From Neocallimastix lanati (nom. inval.) (lineage: Eukaryota; Neocallimastigomycota; Neocallimastigomycetes; Neocallimastigales; Neocallimastigaceae): a stretch of 64,000 nucleotides of DNA. Positions 26,984 to 38,980 of the stretch are shown here, one piece after another. Position 1 is the first letter of the stretch; each line of letters starts with the position of its first letter. Below the pieces are notes generated by a model. The model worked only from the letters and a program-made list of their open reading frames with translations, ran no database searches and was not told where the DNA came from. A program made the position numbers and the translations under genes. The stretch spans positions 390,001 to 454,000 of the forward strand of contig JACVTC010000021.1 in assembly GCA_016946835.1 (NCBI GenBank), in the 5' to 3' direction.

Positions 26984-27242
26984 ATTAGGTTATAATAAAA
27001 TAATAATTAATTGTAAAGTTTTTATATAAAAGTAAATTAAATTAAAATAGAAAAAAAAATTTATTAAAGTCTTTCATTTTATAATTAATATATTATTAAT
27101 TATGTTTTATATATTTATAAAAAAAAAATATTTATTTTATCAGGTTATAATAAAAGAATATTTATTAATTTTTATAGTTTCTATATAAAAGTAAATTAAA
27201 TTAAAATGAAAAAATTTTAAATTATGAAGTCTTTTATTTTTA
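26984..27242. repeat. Diverged direct repeat, two copies of about 100 bp
   Basis: Copies at about 26984-27082 and 27142-27242 share ggttataataaaa, tatataaaagtaaatt and aagtctttcat/aagtctttta blocks in the same order, with small changes between them. Confidence 0.6.
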
Positions 27243-27466
27243 TACCATAATATGTAGTCATGATTTATAAGGTTAATCTATAGAATTAAATAAAAGGATT
27301 TAAATAAAAAAAAAAAAAAATAAAATAAAATAAAAAATAAAAAATTAAAATATTAATATATAAATATATATATTTGAATTTGAATTTATAACGAAAATCA
27401 TATATTTAAACATTTAAACAAAATTTTGAATAAAGTTTATATTGAATATTATGCTAGTAATAATAT

Positions 27467-27567
27467 ATATATATCAATTTAAAATATTAATAGTTAAAAA
27501 TAATTATTTATTAAATAAATTGATATATATATGTATATATATATATTTACTAACTATTAATATTTTA
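27467..27567. repeat. Two interleaved inverted repeats
   Basis: Arm A (27467-27481) pairs with A' (27516-27530). Arm B taaaatattaatagtt (27480-27495) pairs perfectly with B' aactattaatatttta (27552-27567). The order A-B-A'-B' is that of a pseudoknot rather than a nested hairpin. Confidence 0.6.
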
Positions 27568-27845
27568 GAAAAAATTTTTAAAAATAGGTGATCTCTATAT
27601 AAATAATGATAATTTTATATAGTTTAGAATTAATATATGCTTTCAATATTTTTATACATAAATAAGGATTACTGATACTTTAATTATTACTTCTTATTAA
27701 TGATATCTAAATCAACAAGACCATAGGATATGAAGAGTAAAAAAAAAAATTTTTTATTAATATAAAAGTGTAACATATTATTTTTTTGATTATATTATAT
27801 TAATGATATACATATATTAATAATTATTATTGATATGTGGATAGC

Positions 27846-27900
<55 letters not shown>

Positions 27901-28436
27901 CATATTATACTTTTTACTTGAACCATAAAAAATTCGTTTATATATTATTGGACTTTCTTTATCCTTAGTAATGAAAAGATTAAAATAATATATATTTAAT
28001 ATTATTTTTAAAATTTTTAGGTTAGATTAATTATTCATATTTAGGGGATCATACATTTTGCAATTATGCATTTCTCAATGTGGTGTATAATATTTTTTAA
28101 ATAAAGCCATACATTTTTAATATATTCTATACAATCATAAATAAATACATAAATAATAATTATTTTAAAAGAAATAATAATATATTTTTTCAATAATATA
28201 TTCTATATTCTATTAAAAAATAATTATAAAAAATTATTTGTATAAATGAATATTAATAAATTATATATATATATTTATTATTTATTTAATGATTATTTAT
28301 TTAAATATTGTTTATTTGATTATAAAAAAACAAGCCACATATAAAATACGCCACATTACTAAATGCACTAGATTCTCATATTTAATATCTTTGTGAAAGC
28401 TAAGAATTAGTATTGTATATCAATTCTTGTTTAAAA

Positions 28437-28438
28437 AT

Positions 28439-28534
<96 letters not shown>
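28437..28534. repeat. (AAAT)n microsatellite
   Basis: About 24 uninterrupted copies of the tetranucleotide aaat. Confidence 0.95.
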
Positions 28535-29102
28535 ACGTATTAATAAATTAATAAATTAATTAAATATTAATTATTTTTATTAGTAATTAAATTAATCAAG
28601 GGGTTTTTTTTTCTGGCTTATTCTTATCTTAAAATAGAATATTTAAATCAATTATATATATATAAACCTTTTTTTTTTTTTTTTTTATAAAGAAGGTAGT
28701 ATAATAATTTTGTTCATCATAGCAATAGTTAATTTATATAAATTAATACAAAAGATATATTAATATATAATCATTTTATAATAACAATGGTTTAATTTAA
28801 TAAATATTATATAAATTTAAATATCTTAATAATTCTTTCTTTTTACTATAATTGAATCTAAATTTTAACATTTTATAAATTCAAATTGAATTATAATATA
28901 ATTTTTATTCATAATTAATATTACATCTATTACTTTTAATTTAAATTAATATAAATTACATTTTGGTAAATTAAATTATATTTTTTATTTATATATATAT
29001 ATATATATATAAAAATTATTACAATAAAAAAAAAAAAAAAAGTTACAAGGAAGTCACTTATACATTATAAATAGATAAATTAATAAATTAAAACATATAA
29101 AA

Positions 29103-30014
29103 ATGGAAGGTTTTAAAGATACCAGAATTGTTGATAATTTCTATCAAACTTCATCATTCATTCCAATGCCAACCACTCTCATTGGTACATTAGATGATAA
29201 TTTTCAAACTTCATTTGGTGCCTATTCTCTTGTGTTCCCATATTATGTAGGTTCAAGGGGTTATCATGCTATGCTTTTAGAATGTAGAAATACTTCAAAT
29301 ACCTGCAAACATATTCTTAGACGTGGTAAATGTACTATTAATTTCATGCCAGATGATAAAAAATACTTTAAAAATATTGTTGCCTTGGGTTTTCCAGGAG
29401 ATACACCAGAAGAAAAAAGAAAACTTAATAAATTTACTCCGGTAGATGGCTTATTACAAAGTGAAGATCCAGAAGGAAAATATCCAAAAATTTTAAAGGA
29501 AGCATTTCAAGTATTTGAATGTACCTGGATGAGAGAATTAGATAATGCTCAAGATGATGTGTATAGGGAAGAGTATCCAGGACCCTATCATAGTTTTAAT
29601 GGTATTACCAGTAAACATGGTGCTCATTTCATTTTAAAGATTGAAAAAATTCTATTAAAGGAAAAGTATCATAATGCTATTATCAATGGTGTCAATAGAT
29701 ATAATTTCCCACCTCTACCCACCAATTATGGTTACCGTGATTCTTTACACTTCTTTGAATCCCAATTCAGTAAACCACTCTGTGAAGATGTTCCAAAGAA
29801 GGAAGTTAATTTAGATTCTGTAAAATATGCAGCTCATCGAGCTGATCCAGATATTCAATTTACGGATGATGCCTTAATGGAAATTGTTGGTGTTCCTCGT
29901 ATATTCTTAGGTCTTGTACTGAAAGGATGTGTTAAATGGGCTAAAGAAAATAATGTTAACGTAATTACTTCAAAGGAAATGAAAATTATTAGTGAGCAAC
30001 GTAAAAAGAAATAA
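29103..30014 (+). CDS. Flavin reductase-like (FMN-binding split barrel) protein with C-terminal PCP_red-type domain
   Basis: Single-exon 303-residue protein. Residues about 20-205 look like the flavin reductase/DIM6-NTAB split-barrel family: GAYSLVFPYYVGSRGY, then MLLECRNTSNTCKHILRRG, the fixed 'customer residue' style CTINFMPDD, and a family-typical FTPVDGL. Residues about 249-298 (FTDDALMEIVGVPRIFLGL ... WAKENNVNVIT) resemble the small helical PCP_red domain first described in protochlorophyllide reductase subunit B and found alone or fused in many bacteria. The fusion, the lack of introns and the compact, low-Asn sequence suggest acquisition from an anaerobic bacterium. Substrate and redox partner are unknown. 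No targeting signal is evident, so it is probably cytosolic. The start is the first ATG, after a purine/A-rich leader. Confidence 0.75.
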   Translation: MEGFKDTRIVDNFYQTSSFIPMPTTLIGTLDDNFQTSFGAYSLVFPYYVGSRGYHAMLLECRNTSNTCKHILRRGKCTINFMPDDKKYFKNIVALGFPGDTPEEKRKLNKFTPVDGLLQSEDPEGKYPKILKEAFQVFECTWMRELDNAQDDVYREEYPGPYHSFNGITSKHGAHFILKIEKILLKEKYHNAIINGVNRYNFPPLPTNYGYRDSLHFFESQFSKPLCEDVPKKEVNLDSVKYAAHRADPDIQFTDDALMEIVGVPRIFLGLVLKGCVKWAKENNVNVITSKEMKIISEQRKKK

Positions 30015-30045
30015 AAAAATAAGTAAATGAATGAATGAATAATAA

Positions 30046-30089
<44 letters not shown>

Positions 30090-30430
30090 ATAGTATATTT
30101 TATATCGCTATTTTCTATTATCATTAAAAAGCAAAAAACAAAAAACAGAAAAAAAAAAAAGAAAGCTATATTATTTATAAAAAAAAGTAGTATAAATCTA
30201 AATATAATAATAAAAAAAAATTAATCATATAAAAAAAATAATGCAGTTATGTTATATATATATAAAAAAAGATTCCCAAATTTGAAAATTTCTATTTATT
30301 TATTTATTTTTATTATTTTATATTTATATATTTATATGTATTTATTTATATTTATTATTCTATTCTATTCTATTCTTTTCTACTCTATTCTCAATATTTT
30401 ATTTTATTTTAATTTATTATTATTTTTTTT

Positions 30431-30471
<41 letters not shown>

Positions 30472-31233
30472 ATTTTATATGAATTATTAATATTAATTAA
30501 AAGTTAAAAAAGAAAATAAAAATAAATTAAAATAACGAAATAACGTGCTAATTCTAAAACTTTATTTTTCTTTCATGATGTCATATACCGAAGAAAAGTA
30601 AAAAAAAAAAAAAAAAAGAAAAAAAAGTTAAAGCATATATATACATATATTTTATTTTTATTTTTTATTTTTTATTTTTAAAGTGTATAAAAATTTAAAA
30701 AAAAAAAAAATTGGGTGAAGTAAGCAAACCTTTTAAATAATATATACCGAAATTACATAATATTAATAATATATATATATGTTATTTAAGAGTAAAGTAA
30801 AATGAATTTAAGATTTTAAAGAGATTATAAAAAAAAAAAAAGATTTACTACGATGGTAAATATGTGAATGGTTATAATATTATTGTATTATTAGAATGAT
30901 AACCATTGATTTTATTATGGTTAAATAAGTCTTTTTTTTTTTTTTATTTTTTTTTTTTATTTTTTTATACTTTTTAAATTATTATTTAATGTTATCATTT
31001 ATTGACTGTATGACATAGAACATATTAAACTTTTTGTTCTATTTATCTATTTATCTAGCCTATTTAATATTTTTTTTTTTTTTTTTTTTATAAATAATAA
31101 ACAAATTAAAATTTATAATTTTTATTTATAAATTTATTTATATATATTTTATTTTTATTTTATATTATTTTTCTTTTTCAATTTAAATACTAAAAAAAAA
31201 TTTTTTTTTTTTTTGTAATTTTCTTTTTATTAG
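30015..31233. other. AT-rich intergenic region
   Basis: 3' flank of the flavin reductase-like gene, poly-T runs and ATTT repeats. A nine-base inverted repeat (aatggttat/ataaccatt, 30867-30906) is the only local structure noted. No gene seen. Confidence 0.55.
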
Positions 31234-31405
31234 CCCTTTCTCAGGCATACGAATATTGAGGTAGTCACAACACTTCCTTGTACTTTCACATCGGCAGATA
31301 ATGCTAGATAATTTTTCCTTCTGGAAGGCTTTACTGAGTGTTCAGGCAGGCATTGTCGCTCTTGACATGCCTATTATTACCGAGAATTTTCAATTATTAA
31401 TAAGT

Positions 31406-31439
<34 letters not shown>

Positions 31440-31551
31440 TTTTTTTTTAAATTAAAAAAAAAATAAAGATGTTTTATTGGTGGTGAAAACACACCTTTTA
31501 TAAAATTAGGAGTGACAGTAATTACAATTCATAAATCAGAAACCAATAAAG
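31234..31551 (+). other. Possible small-exon gene fragment
   Basis: A GC-richer pocket. From ATG 31301 a frame runs MLDNFSFWKALLSVQAGIVA and on to a donor at 31408. A second open segment (31469-31551) contains CFIGGENTPFIKLGVTVIT and ends at a donor. The two join in phase across a 61-bp GT-AG gap. An upstream segment, 31234-31260, follows a good acceptor and would join across a 37-bp gap. These gaps are much shorter than the 195-729 bp introns nearby, and no further exon is clear. It may be a gene remnant. Family not recognised. Confidence 0.35.
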
Positions 31552-32099
31552 GTAAAAATTATAAAAAAGATTATGTATTAATTAATTTTTATTTTATTTT
31601 TTTTTTTTAAAAAGTAAAATAAAATTTTTAACATCATTTAATTTTTTTCATTAATTAATTAATTTATAGTTAAAAAAAAAAAAAAAAAAAAAAAAGATTT
31701 GATTATTATTATGATAATTATTACTATTATTATTATTTAGAAAAATAAATATATAAAAAAAAAAAAACTTTTTTTTATTCTTCTATTTTAAGAAAAATTA
31801 AAGTTTATGAAAAAAATATATGACAAAACACCATTAATATAAATAAAATTGCTTTAAATTCTTTCATAGTTAGGAATTATTACTTTATAAATATTTTATT
31901 TGAATTATTTTTTATTTTTTTTATTTTTTTACTTTTTTTTTTTTTAATTTTTTCTTTTTTTTTAATTTTTTTTAAAAAGAAAATTAATTATAATTTATCC
32001 AATAATATTTGAATAATAACTTCAAAGGAAAATTTTTTAATTATTATTATAACTTTTAAATAAATTATTATTATAAATTTAAAAATTTAAAAAAGAAAT

Positions 32100-32145
<46 letters not shown>

Positions 32146-33475
32146 AAAAACTTTAAAAAAAAGGGAGAAAATAAAAAAGAAAAATAAAAAAGAAAAATAA
32201 AGTTAACTTAAATGACATTTAATAAATTATTTAAATTAAATAGTAAAATAATTAAAAAAAATTAATTCTATTAAAGAATTATTTTAACTTTTTTATTTAA
32301 TGAATGAATGTAAAAAAAAAAAAGTCATTAAATTGAATTTAAATATTTTATAATATAAAATTAAGAATTAGTTTAATTTATCAAAATTTATATATAAACT
32401 TTATATAAAAAGTTTTGTCAAAAAAAAAAATATTTTAAATAAATTTATTAAAAATGTGTTAATTGCTATAATAATTTTTAAAAATACTACAAGTTAAAAA
32501 TGAATAATAAAAAAAAAAAAAGATTTTATTAAATTTCTTTTTTTATGAATTATAATTTAAAGAAAATGTAAATATATAAAATTAAATATTTAATTAAAAA
32601 TTAATTATAATGAAATTATATTATCAAAAAAAAATATAAAAAAATTAAAAAAAAAAAAAAAAATAAAAAATAAAAATGTCTTATATGTTAAAAAAAAAAA
32701 AAAATAAATTAATTTTAAAAATCTTTTTTATTATTATTATTATTTATTATTATAATTATAATTATTATTTTATTATTAATTATTATTAATTATTATTATT
32801 ATTTATTATTTTAATTAACTATATTTTTTTTTAATAAATTTTATGAAGAATTAATAATTTAAATTTTAATGTTTAAAAAATAAAGTTTTTTTATTTTATT
32901 TTATTTTATTTTATTTTATTTTATTTTAAATAGTAAAAGTTAAAATATTAATTGAATAAATTAATCGAAGAATAAAGTTATTTATTTTATGCATGATATA
33001 TACAGAAGATAAAGTAAAAATTCAAAAAAGAAAAAAGAAAAAACATTTTTATTTCAATTCTTTATCTCTTATCTTTTATTTTTTAACTTTTTTATCTTTT
33101 ATTATTTTATTTTTTTTTTTATTTTTTTTGATATATTTTAAATATTTTAAATATTTTTTATATCATTAAAACAAAAGAGTGCATATGCATATTGACATTT
33201 TTTTTTTAAAAAAAAAAATTTTTTTTTCCTTTAAATAATAAATAGAATTTTTAAATAAATAAATAACTAAATAAATAAAAAAAAAAGGAAAACGAAAAAC
33301 ACAAAAAAAAAAAAAGACAGAAACAAAAATTATTTTTTTTTAAAAATAAAGTAAAATAAAATAGGAAATAAAATTAAAAAATAAAATTAAAAAAAAAAAA
33401 AAAAAAAAGAGATTCTATAGATATATCATTTTTATTTTTTTTAATTTTTTTTTTTTAAAATAAAAAAAATTCAAA
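31552..33475. other. AT-rich intergenic region
   Basis: Poly-A, poly-T, ATTT and (ttatt)n repeats. The final part should contain the promoter of the 33476 gene. No gene seen. Confidence 0.6.
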
Positions 33476-34773
33476 ATGCCGGTATGTATATTATATATAA
33501 AGTTAAAGAAAAAAATTAAAAAAAAAAATTTTTTTATATTAAATGTTAATTGTTAAATTATAATATTAAAAAAAAAATTGAAAATGTAATAATTTAAAAA
33601 ATAATTAATAAATAATTTAAATAACTAATTAACTAACTAAATAAATAAAAATATTTTATAAATTATAATTTTTTATCTCTGTATCTCACTATCTCTTTAT
33701 CTTTATGTATTTACCATTCGTTATACTATTTAATCACAAGTAGAAAAAGGTTAGTATAGAAAAAATTTATGAAAATGTGAACAATAACTTTTCCATCGGT
33801 AAAGCAAGATCACAGAAGGATAGCACAAGAAATATGTATAATAATAGAGTATATACCACCTCTTATAATCCCCCAAATTATAACAGTAATAGTGGTAGTA
33901 ATTACAATGATTACAATTATAATAAATCGGGGAATAGTATGAAAAAGATTGAAAATTTCTATGAAAACTTCAATAATAAATTTTCATTAAATAAAAAAAA
34001 AAATCAAAAGAATTCCTCAAAAGAGAAACATTCTAGCCATACCTATGAAAATCACTTTGCTTCCTCTTTGGCAGTATCAGCTAATAATAATGATAATGAT
34101 AATTATAACATGATGAATAGTAGTTACAATTATAATAATAATAGTGCTTATAATAATTATGATTATTATAACGGTAATGGAATTAACAATGATAAGAAAA
34201 AGATGACATTTTCTGATATAGAAGATCTTTATGAGAATGTTAATAATGCATTTTCCTTTAGTAAAGCAAACGTTAAAGAGAAGCCACCGAGAGAGGATGA
34301 TTTTGATAATTCCTTACTGCCCTCGTCGTATTCCAATCGTCGAGGCTATTCAAACTCTTATAATAGTTTTAATAATAATAATAATAATTATTATTCATTT
34401 AATTCTTCGTCCACAGCAAATAAAGGTCTCACTAATAAATTATCCACGGTGAAGAGTATTACCAAAAACATCAATATTGATTCCATCAATAGTAAAATAG
34501 ATCATATCAATGACAAAGTCAATAATAATCTTGATCACCTGAATCAAAAGATTAACGATAAAATTAGTAGTAAATTTGAATCTTCCAAGAAATTTATTCG
34601 AAATTTAGATATTGATATTCCGAACAGCATTAAAAAAAAGGCCAATAAATTTAGTTCGTCAGATGGGCACAGACACAATTATAGAGATTATGAGGATGAG
34701 ATGAACAATGGATATCGCAATTTTGGAGGAACAAATCAGTTCAATGCAGATTTTGATAATGCCTTTTCAGTTC

Positions 34774-34813
<40 letters not shown>

Positions 34814-35534
34814 TCTAAATTCACAAAAAAATAATGTTACCTATAATTTTGCAGAAAAATTTTCAGATGATTTTGATAGTACCTTTAATCCTCAAAAAAC
34901 TACTAAAAATGATAGTAATCTAGATATATTTGTACCTCGTGTTAATAATAATAACAGTAATAATAATGATTTTGGAGATCCATTTGTCGTAGTGAAAAAA
35001 AGAGGAGAACAGAAAAAAGAGGATAATTCGAATTATACCTCGAATGTTTCAAATCAATTTGACACTGATTTTGATAATGCATTTTTACCTGATAATTATG
35101 GAACCAATTCAGCTTCTAATAATTTCCAAAATAATTTTGATAATAATTCTTTCCCATATACAAATTTAGATAATAATAATAGTAACAACAATGATGATGA
35201 CTTTGATACTTCTGCCACTCTTTCTGAAGGATTTACAGCTGATTTTGATAATGCATTTTCAAAATGCTTTACAAATACTAGTTCCCCAGAAAAATTCCAT
35301 GCTGATTTTGAAAATGTTTTCCATAATAATAATAATAATAATAATATCAATACAAATATCAATAATAATCCTAATTGTAATCCAAGTCCATCTAATCAAG
35401 CTGAAGCATTTCAAGCTGATTTTGAAAATGCCTTTCCAATGAATACCCCAACTACCCAAAATAACTTCCAAGCCAATTTTGAAGCCGCCTTCTCCAATAA
35501 TAGCAATAATAACAACAATAATAACAGTTATTCT

Positions 35535-35577
<43 letters not shown>

Positions 35578-35945
35578 GATTTAATGCCAATTTTGAGCAA
35601 GCCTTTCCAACCAATGGATATCCATCCAAAATAGAGGAAGCAGATTCCATCGAAGAGTTCACAGCGGAATTTGATCGTGTTTTTCCATCCAAAATAGAAG
35701 AGGTAGATTCAGTGGATGAAATTAAAGTTAATTTTGGACAAGGTTTCTCCTCGACTGCTACCGCCCAGCCTAACAATGGAAAATTAATTACATCAGAAAA
35801 TTACAATTCTAATTCCCCTGAAACATTTACTGCTGATTTTAATAATGCTTTTCCATCAAATAATAATAATAATAATAACAATAATTATGAGATTTATCAT
35901 ACCAATAATGAAGCCAATCCATTCAGAGCCTATATTAACAACTAA
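33476..35945 (+). CDS. Asn-rich protein with repeated FxADF(D/E)xAF motifs, function unknown
   Basis: A six-base first coding exon (ATGCCG, 33476-33481), a 262-bp GT-AG intron, then exon 33744-35945 give 735 residues. The protein is low in complexity and has no visible enzyme domain, signal peptide or membrane segment. Two related motif families recur. Three N-terminal copies have the form (I/L/F)YENxNNxFS (KIYENVNNNFS, NFYENFNNKFS, DLYENVNNAFS). Eleven C-terminal copies have the form FxADF(D/E)NAF, for example FNADFDNAF (34740), FTADFDNAF (35231), FQADFENAF (35409) and FTADFNNAF (35826). A helical IDSINSKIDHINDKVNNN segment lies between. Phe at i, i+4 and i+8 suggests short amphipathic helices. 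Many short docking motifs in a disordered chain are typical of endocytic or scaffold proteins, but that is an analogy only. Starting at GTG 33777 is the less likely alternative. Confidence 0.75.
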
Positions 35946-36040
35946 CTATAATACTATAATTAAAAAAAAATAATAAAAGAAATAAAATAAATAATCCTAT
36001 ATTAAAAGAAAAAAAGAAGTCTAATAAATAATTCTATGTA

Positions 36041-36076
<36 letters not shown>

Positions 36077-37248
36077 TTATTAATATTTAATATTATTAAT
36101 AATTAATAATATTAAAATGTATTATCCATAATTATTTATTATTTATTTATTGATATCTTTCTATCGTAATAAACTAATATACTTAATAATATTAATATAA
36201 ATGTTATTATTATTAAAATAAAAAAAAATAAAAATTAAATAAAACTTTTTATATATATTAAAAAAAAAAAACATCATATTCTAATTAAGAATAGAAACAG
36301 TTACTTTTTTTTATTGTTAAAATAAAAAAATAATATAAATATAAATGAAAAAAAATTTATATAAATATTTATAAATATTTATTTTCCCTAATTCAAAGTA
36401 AATATCTAAAATAGAAATATCTAGATAAAATATTACTGAATAAATTTATCAATGAATACTATTTTTTTCCTTTTTTTTTTTGTTTTTTAATTTTTATTAT
36501 ATGTGTAACAATATAGATGATAAGAAAACAAAAAAACAAAAACTAAAAAAAAGATAGTGACTACATTTAATACATTACTTAAATAGAGTATATAATTCTT
36601 GCGAGTAAATCATGGGTAAAATAATTAAGAATGAATTTAAGAAGAAAATTGCAATATAAATGTAGGTGCTTTCAGAATAGGTAGGACCTAAAGGTTGTAG
36701 TGCCCAAGTAGTAGTAGTAACAACTTTTTTGAAATTGTTAATCTATTTGATAAATCTATTTGTTAAACTATCGAATTTTATATATTCATATATATAGTTC
36801 GATATATTGAAATCTAACTTAATATACATAATAATTATTAATAATTATTGAAACATTTTTAAAATTATTAATTAGAAAAAAAACAATTTGAATTATAAAT
36901 ATTAACTATTAATTAAAGGTTTAAATTTTAATTAGTATATAATTTAAATTAAATATTATATTAATTCTTCACTGTTTTAATTATTTAAATATATTGCTTT
37001 ATTATTTATCTCTATCATTCAATTATAGTTAAAGTAAAATAAAATATATATATTAATATATATTAATACAAATTTTTGTTTTAAATTAAATATTGCAAAT
37101 GAATTAAATTAATATTTGTACAATTTTACTTAATGAAAAATGTACACTATAAAATATTTATGGATATTGTATATTTTAATAAAGGGGTAATAAATATAAA
37201 CAATAACTATCTATATATTTATTGGGGGATTATATATAATAGCAAACA
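35946..37248. other. AT-rich intergenic region
   Basis: Mostly AT-only. A small higher-complexity patch (36575-36725) includes a short open run beginning MGKIIKNEFKKKIAI followed at once by stops, possibly a gene relic too short to name. Nothing else seen. Confidence 0.5.
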
Positions 37249-37826
37249 ATGAAAAACAAAAATAGTTTTGACAATATTTATTATTATTTTATATATCTAT
37301 TTTATTAATGATCAGAGTTAAAAAATGTGTTTGATACATCTTTTTATTGTAGAGATAATCTATGTGCTAAGATTCATCATAGCTACGAAGTATTTTTTGT
37401 TGAATTCCCAGATGAAAATGAGAAAAAGAAGAAGAAGTATATTGCTAAAACATGTCCACGTGATGAATTCGAATCAGAGAAATGTGAAAAGTGAAATATC
37501 TGTTGGGAACTGTACTTCAAATTCAGATTGCTTGTCTAATAAATGTCTTAAAAGCGTTTGTGTTTTTAACGATGAAAATCCGATCGCGCGTTGTGATAGT
37601 ATATACACAAGACGGTAGGAGATCTTATATACATTGCGGTAAAGACTATTAAGACACATGCCAAAGCGATGACGAATGCTCCTCTAAATTTTTCTATGAA
37701 AACCGCACTTGTTTGATAGTGATGGTGTGGATATAGGTATTAATAGTTTACTGACGATTCATTTTATAATTATAATCTTATTAATTTGCTGCTTCTGTTA
37801 TAGCCGCAAAAAAAAAAAAAAAATAG
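37249..37826 (+). pseudogene. Broken gene for a Cys-rich secreted, membrane-anchored protein
   Basis: Protein features follow one another in the correct order but in different frames. A signal-peptide-like start comes first (MKNK, then KIVLTIFIIILYIYFI after a one-base shift). Next is a segment with CRDNLCAKIHHS and AKTCPRDEFESEKC. Then come a Cys-rich block (NCTSNSDCLSNKCLKSVC, later CDSIYTRR) and a further block (YIHCGKDY, stop, DTCQSDDECSS). A hydrophobic anchor closes the chain (FIIIILLICCFCY) with basic residues after it. At least three frame changes and two stops interrupt the chain. The intact ancestor would be a roughly 190-residue type I surface protein with spaced CxxxxDCxxxxC units. 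The family name is unknown to me. Preserved Cys spacing suggests recent loss. Confidence 0.75.
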
Positions 37827-38460
37827 ATAAATTATGATCGACAGCATCTCATTAATATTATTAGATCTAACAGTAAATATTTCATTAATAGTATGAATAT
37901 TTTATAATAATACAACATATTCATTTAAAAATTGTTCATGATGATCTAACCTATTGATGTAGTTAACTTGATATATTACTATCCAATAATAATTTTATAA
38001 CTATTCAATAAATAAGTTTTTTTTTTTTTATTTTTTTTTTTTTTAAAAAATTTAAAATTTTAATAAATAGTATTTAGATCATTGATATTAAATTTTTTTT
38101 TGCATTTGATGCATGTATATCCTAGAAACATGCATGATGATTAACAAGCTACTCATATATAAGTCAATATTCAGAGATTTACTCTAACACTATTGTATTT
38201 TTTTTTTTTTTTATAATTGCAATTATTGCGACTTTAATCTTTATTCGTTTATTTAAAACATGTATATTACTTTAAAACAAAAAAATTAATTAAAAAAAAA
38301 TATTATTTTTCAATTTCAACAAATAAATGTATACAAGTATAATTATTAAATATAAACTGATTTTGTATTTCGTATATAAAGAAAAGTTAAAATTGATAAT
38401 ATCATATTTAGTAATGAAAACTTTATAATTTATTATTTTTTTTTATTTTGTAGCATTAAT
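37827..38460. other. AT-rich spacer
   Basis: No gene seen; a poly-T run and short AT repeats lead into the minisatellite. Confidence 0.5.
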
Positions 38461-38980
38461 TTATTAATAAATAATAAATAATAAATAATAAAAAGAGTAT
38501 TTATTAATAAATAATAAATAATAAATAATAAAAAGAGTATTTATTAATAAATAATAAATAATAAATAATAAAAAGAGTATTTATTAATAAATAATAAATA
38601 ATAAATAATAAAAAGAGTATTTATTAATAAATAATAAATAATAAATAATAAAAAGAGTATTTATTAATAAATAATAAATAATAAATAATAAAAAGAGTAT
38701 TTATTAATAAATAATAAATAATAAATAATAAAAAGAGTATTTATTAATAAATAATAAATAATAAATAATAAAAAGAGTATTTATTAATAAATAATAAATA
38801 ATAAATAATAAAAAGAGTATTTATTAATAAATAATAAATAATAAATAATAAAAAGAGTATTTATTAATAAATAATAAATAATAAATAATAAAAAGAGTAT
38901 TTATTAATAAATAATAAATAATAAATAATAAAAAGAGTATTTATTAATAAATAATAAATAATAAATAATGAAAAGAGTAT
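38461..38980. repeat. 40-bp minisatellite, 13 copies
   Basis: Thirteen head-to-tail 40-bp units, each containing aaaagagtatttattaataa followed by ataataaataat-type sequence. All look identical except for one A-to-G change in the last unit. From 38981 to about 39177 the array degrades into simple aataaat repeats. Confidence 0.97.

Larger units (their letters stand above)
26166..29102. other. AT-rich intergenic region with repeats
   Basis: No gene seen. It contains a diverged direct repeat of about 100 bp (26984-27082 and 27142-27242), interleaved inverted repeats near 27467-27567, a long poly-T, and an (AAAT)n tract. The fragment near 28325-28370 (caagccacat ... acgccacatta) resembles 43750-43890 and may be a transposon footprint. 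The end adjoins the 29103 gene and should hold its promoter. Confidence 0.55.

Noticed and set aside
31225-31555. Structured non-coding RNA such as SRP, RNase P or a spliceosomal RNA
   Set aside because: A local stem (ggcattgtc/gacatgcc) is present, but I could match no conserved box of these RNAs, and a coding explanation fits better.
33777-35945. GTG start for the Asn-rich protein
   Set aside because: Eukaryotic genes rarely start at GTG. The frame extends upstream to an acceptor that joins in phase to an ATGCCG exon carrying a good donor.
38461-38980. CRISPR array
   Set aside because: Units are head to tail with no spacers, and the genome is eukaryotic. It is a minisatellite.
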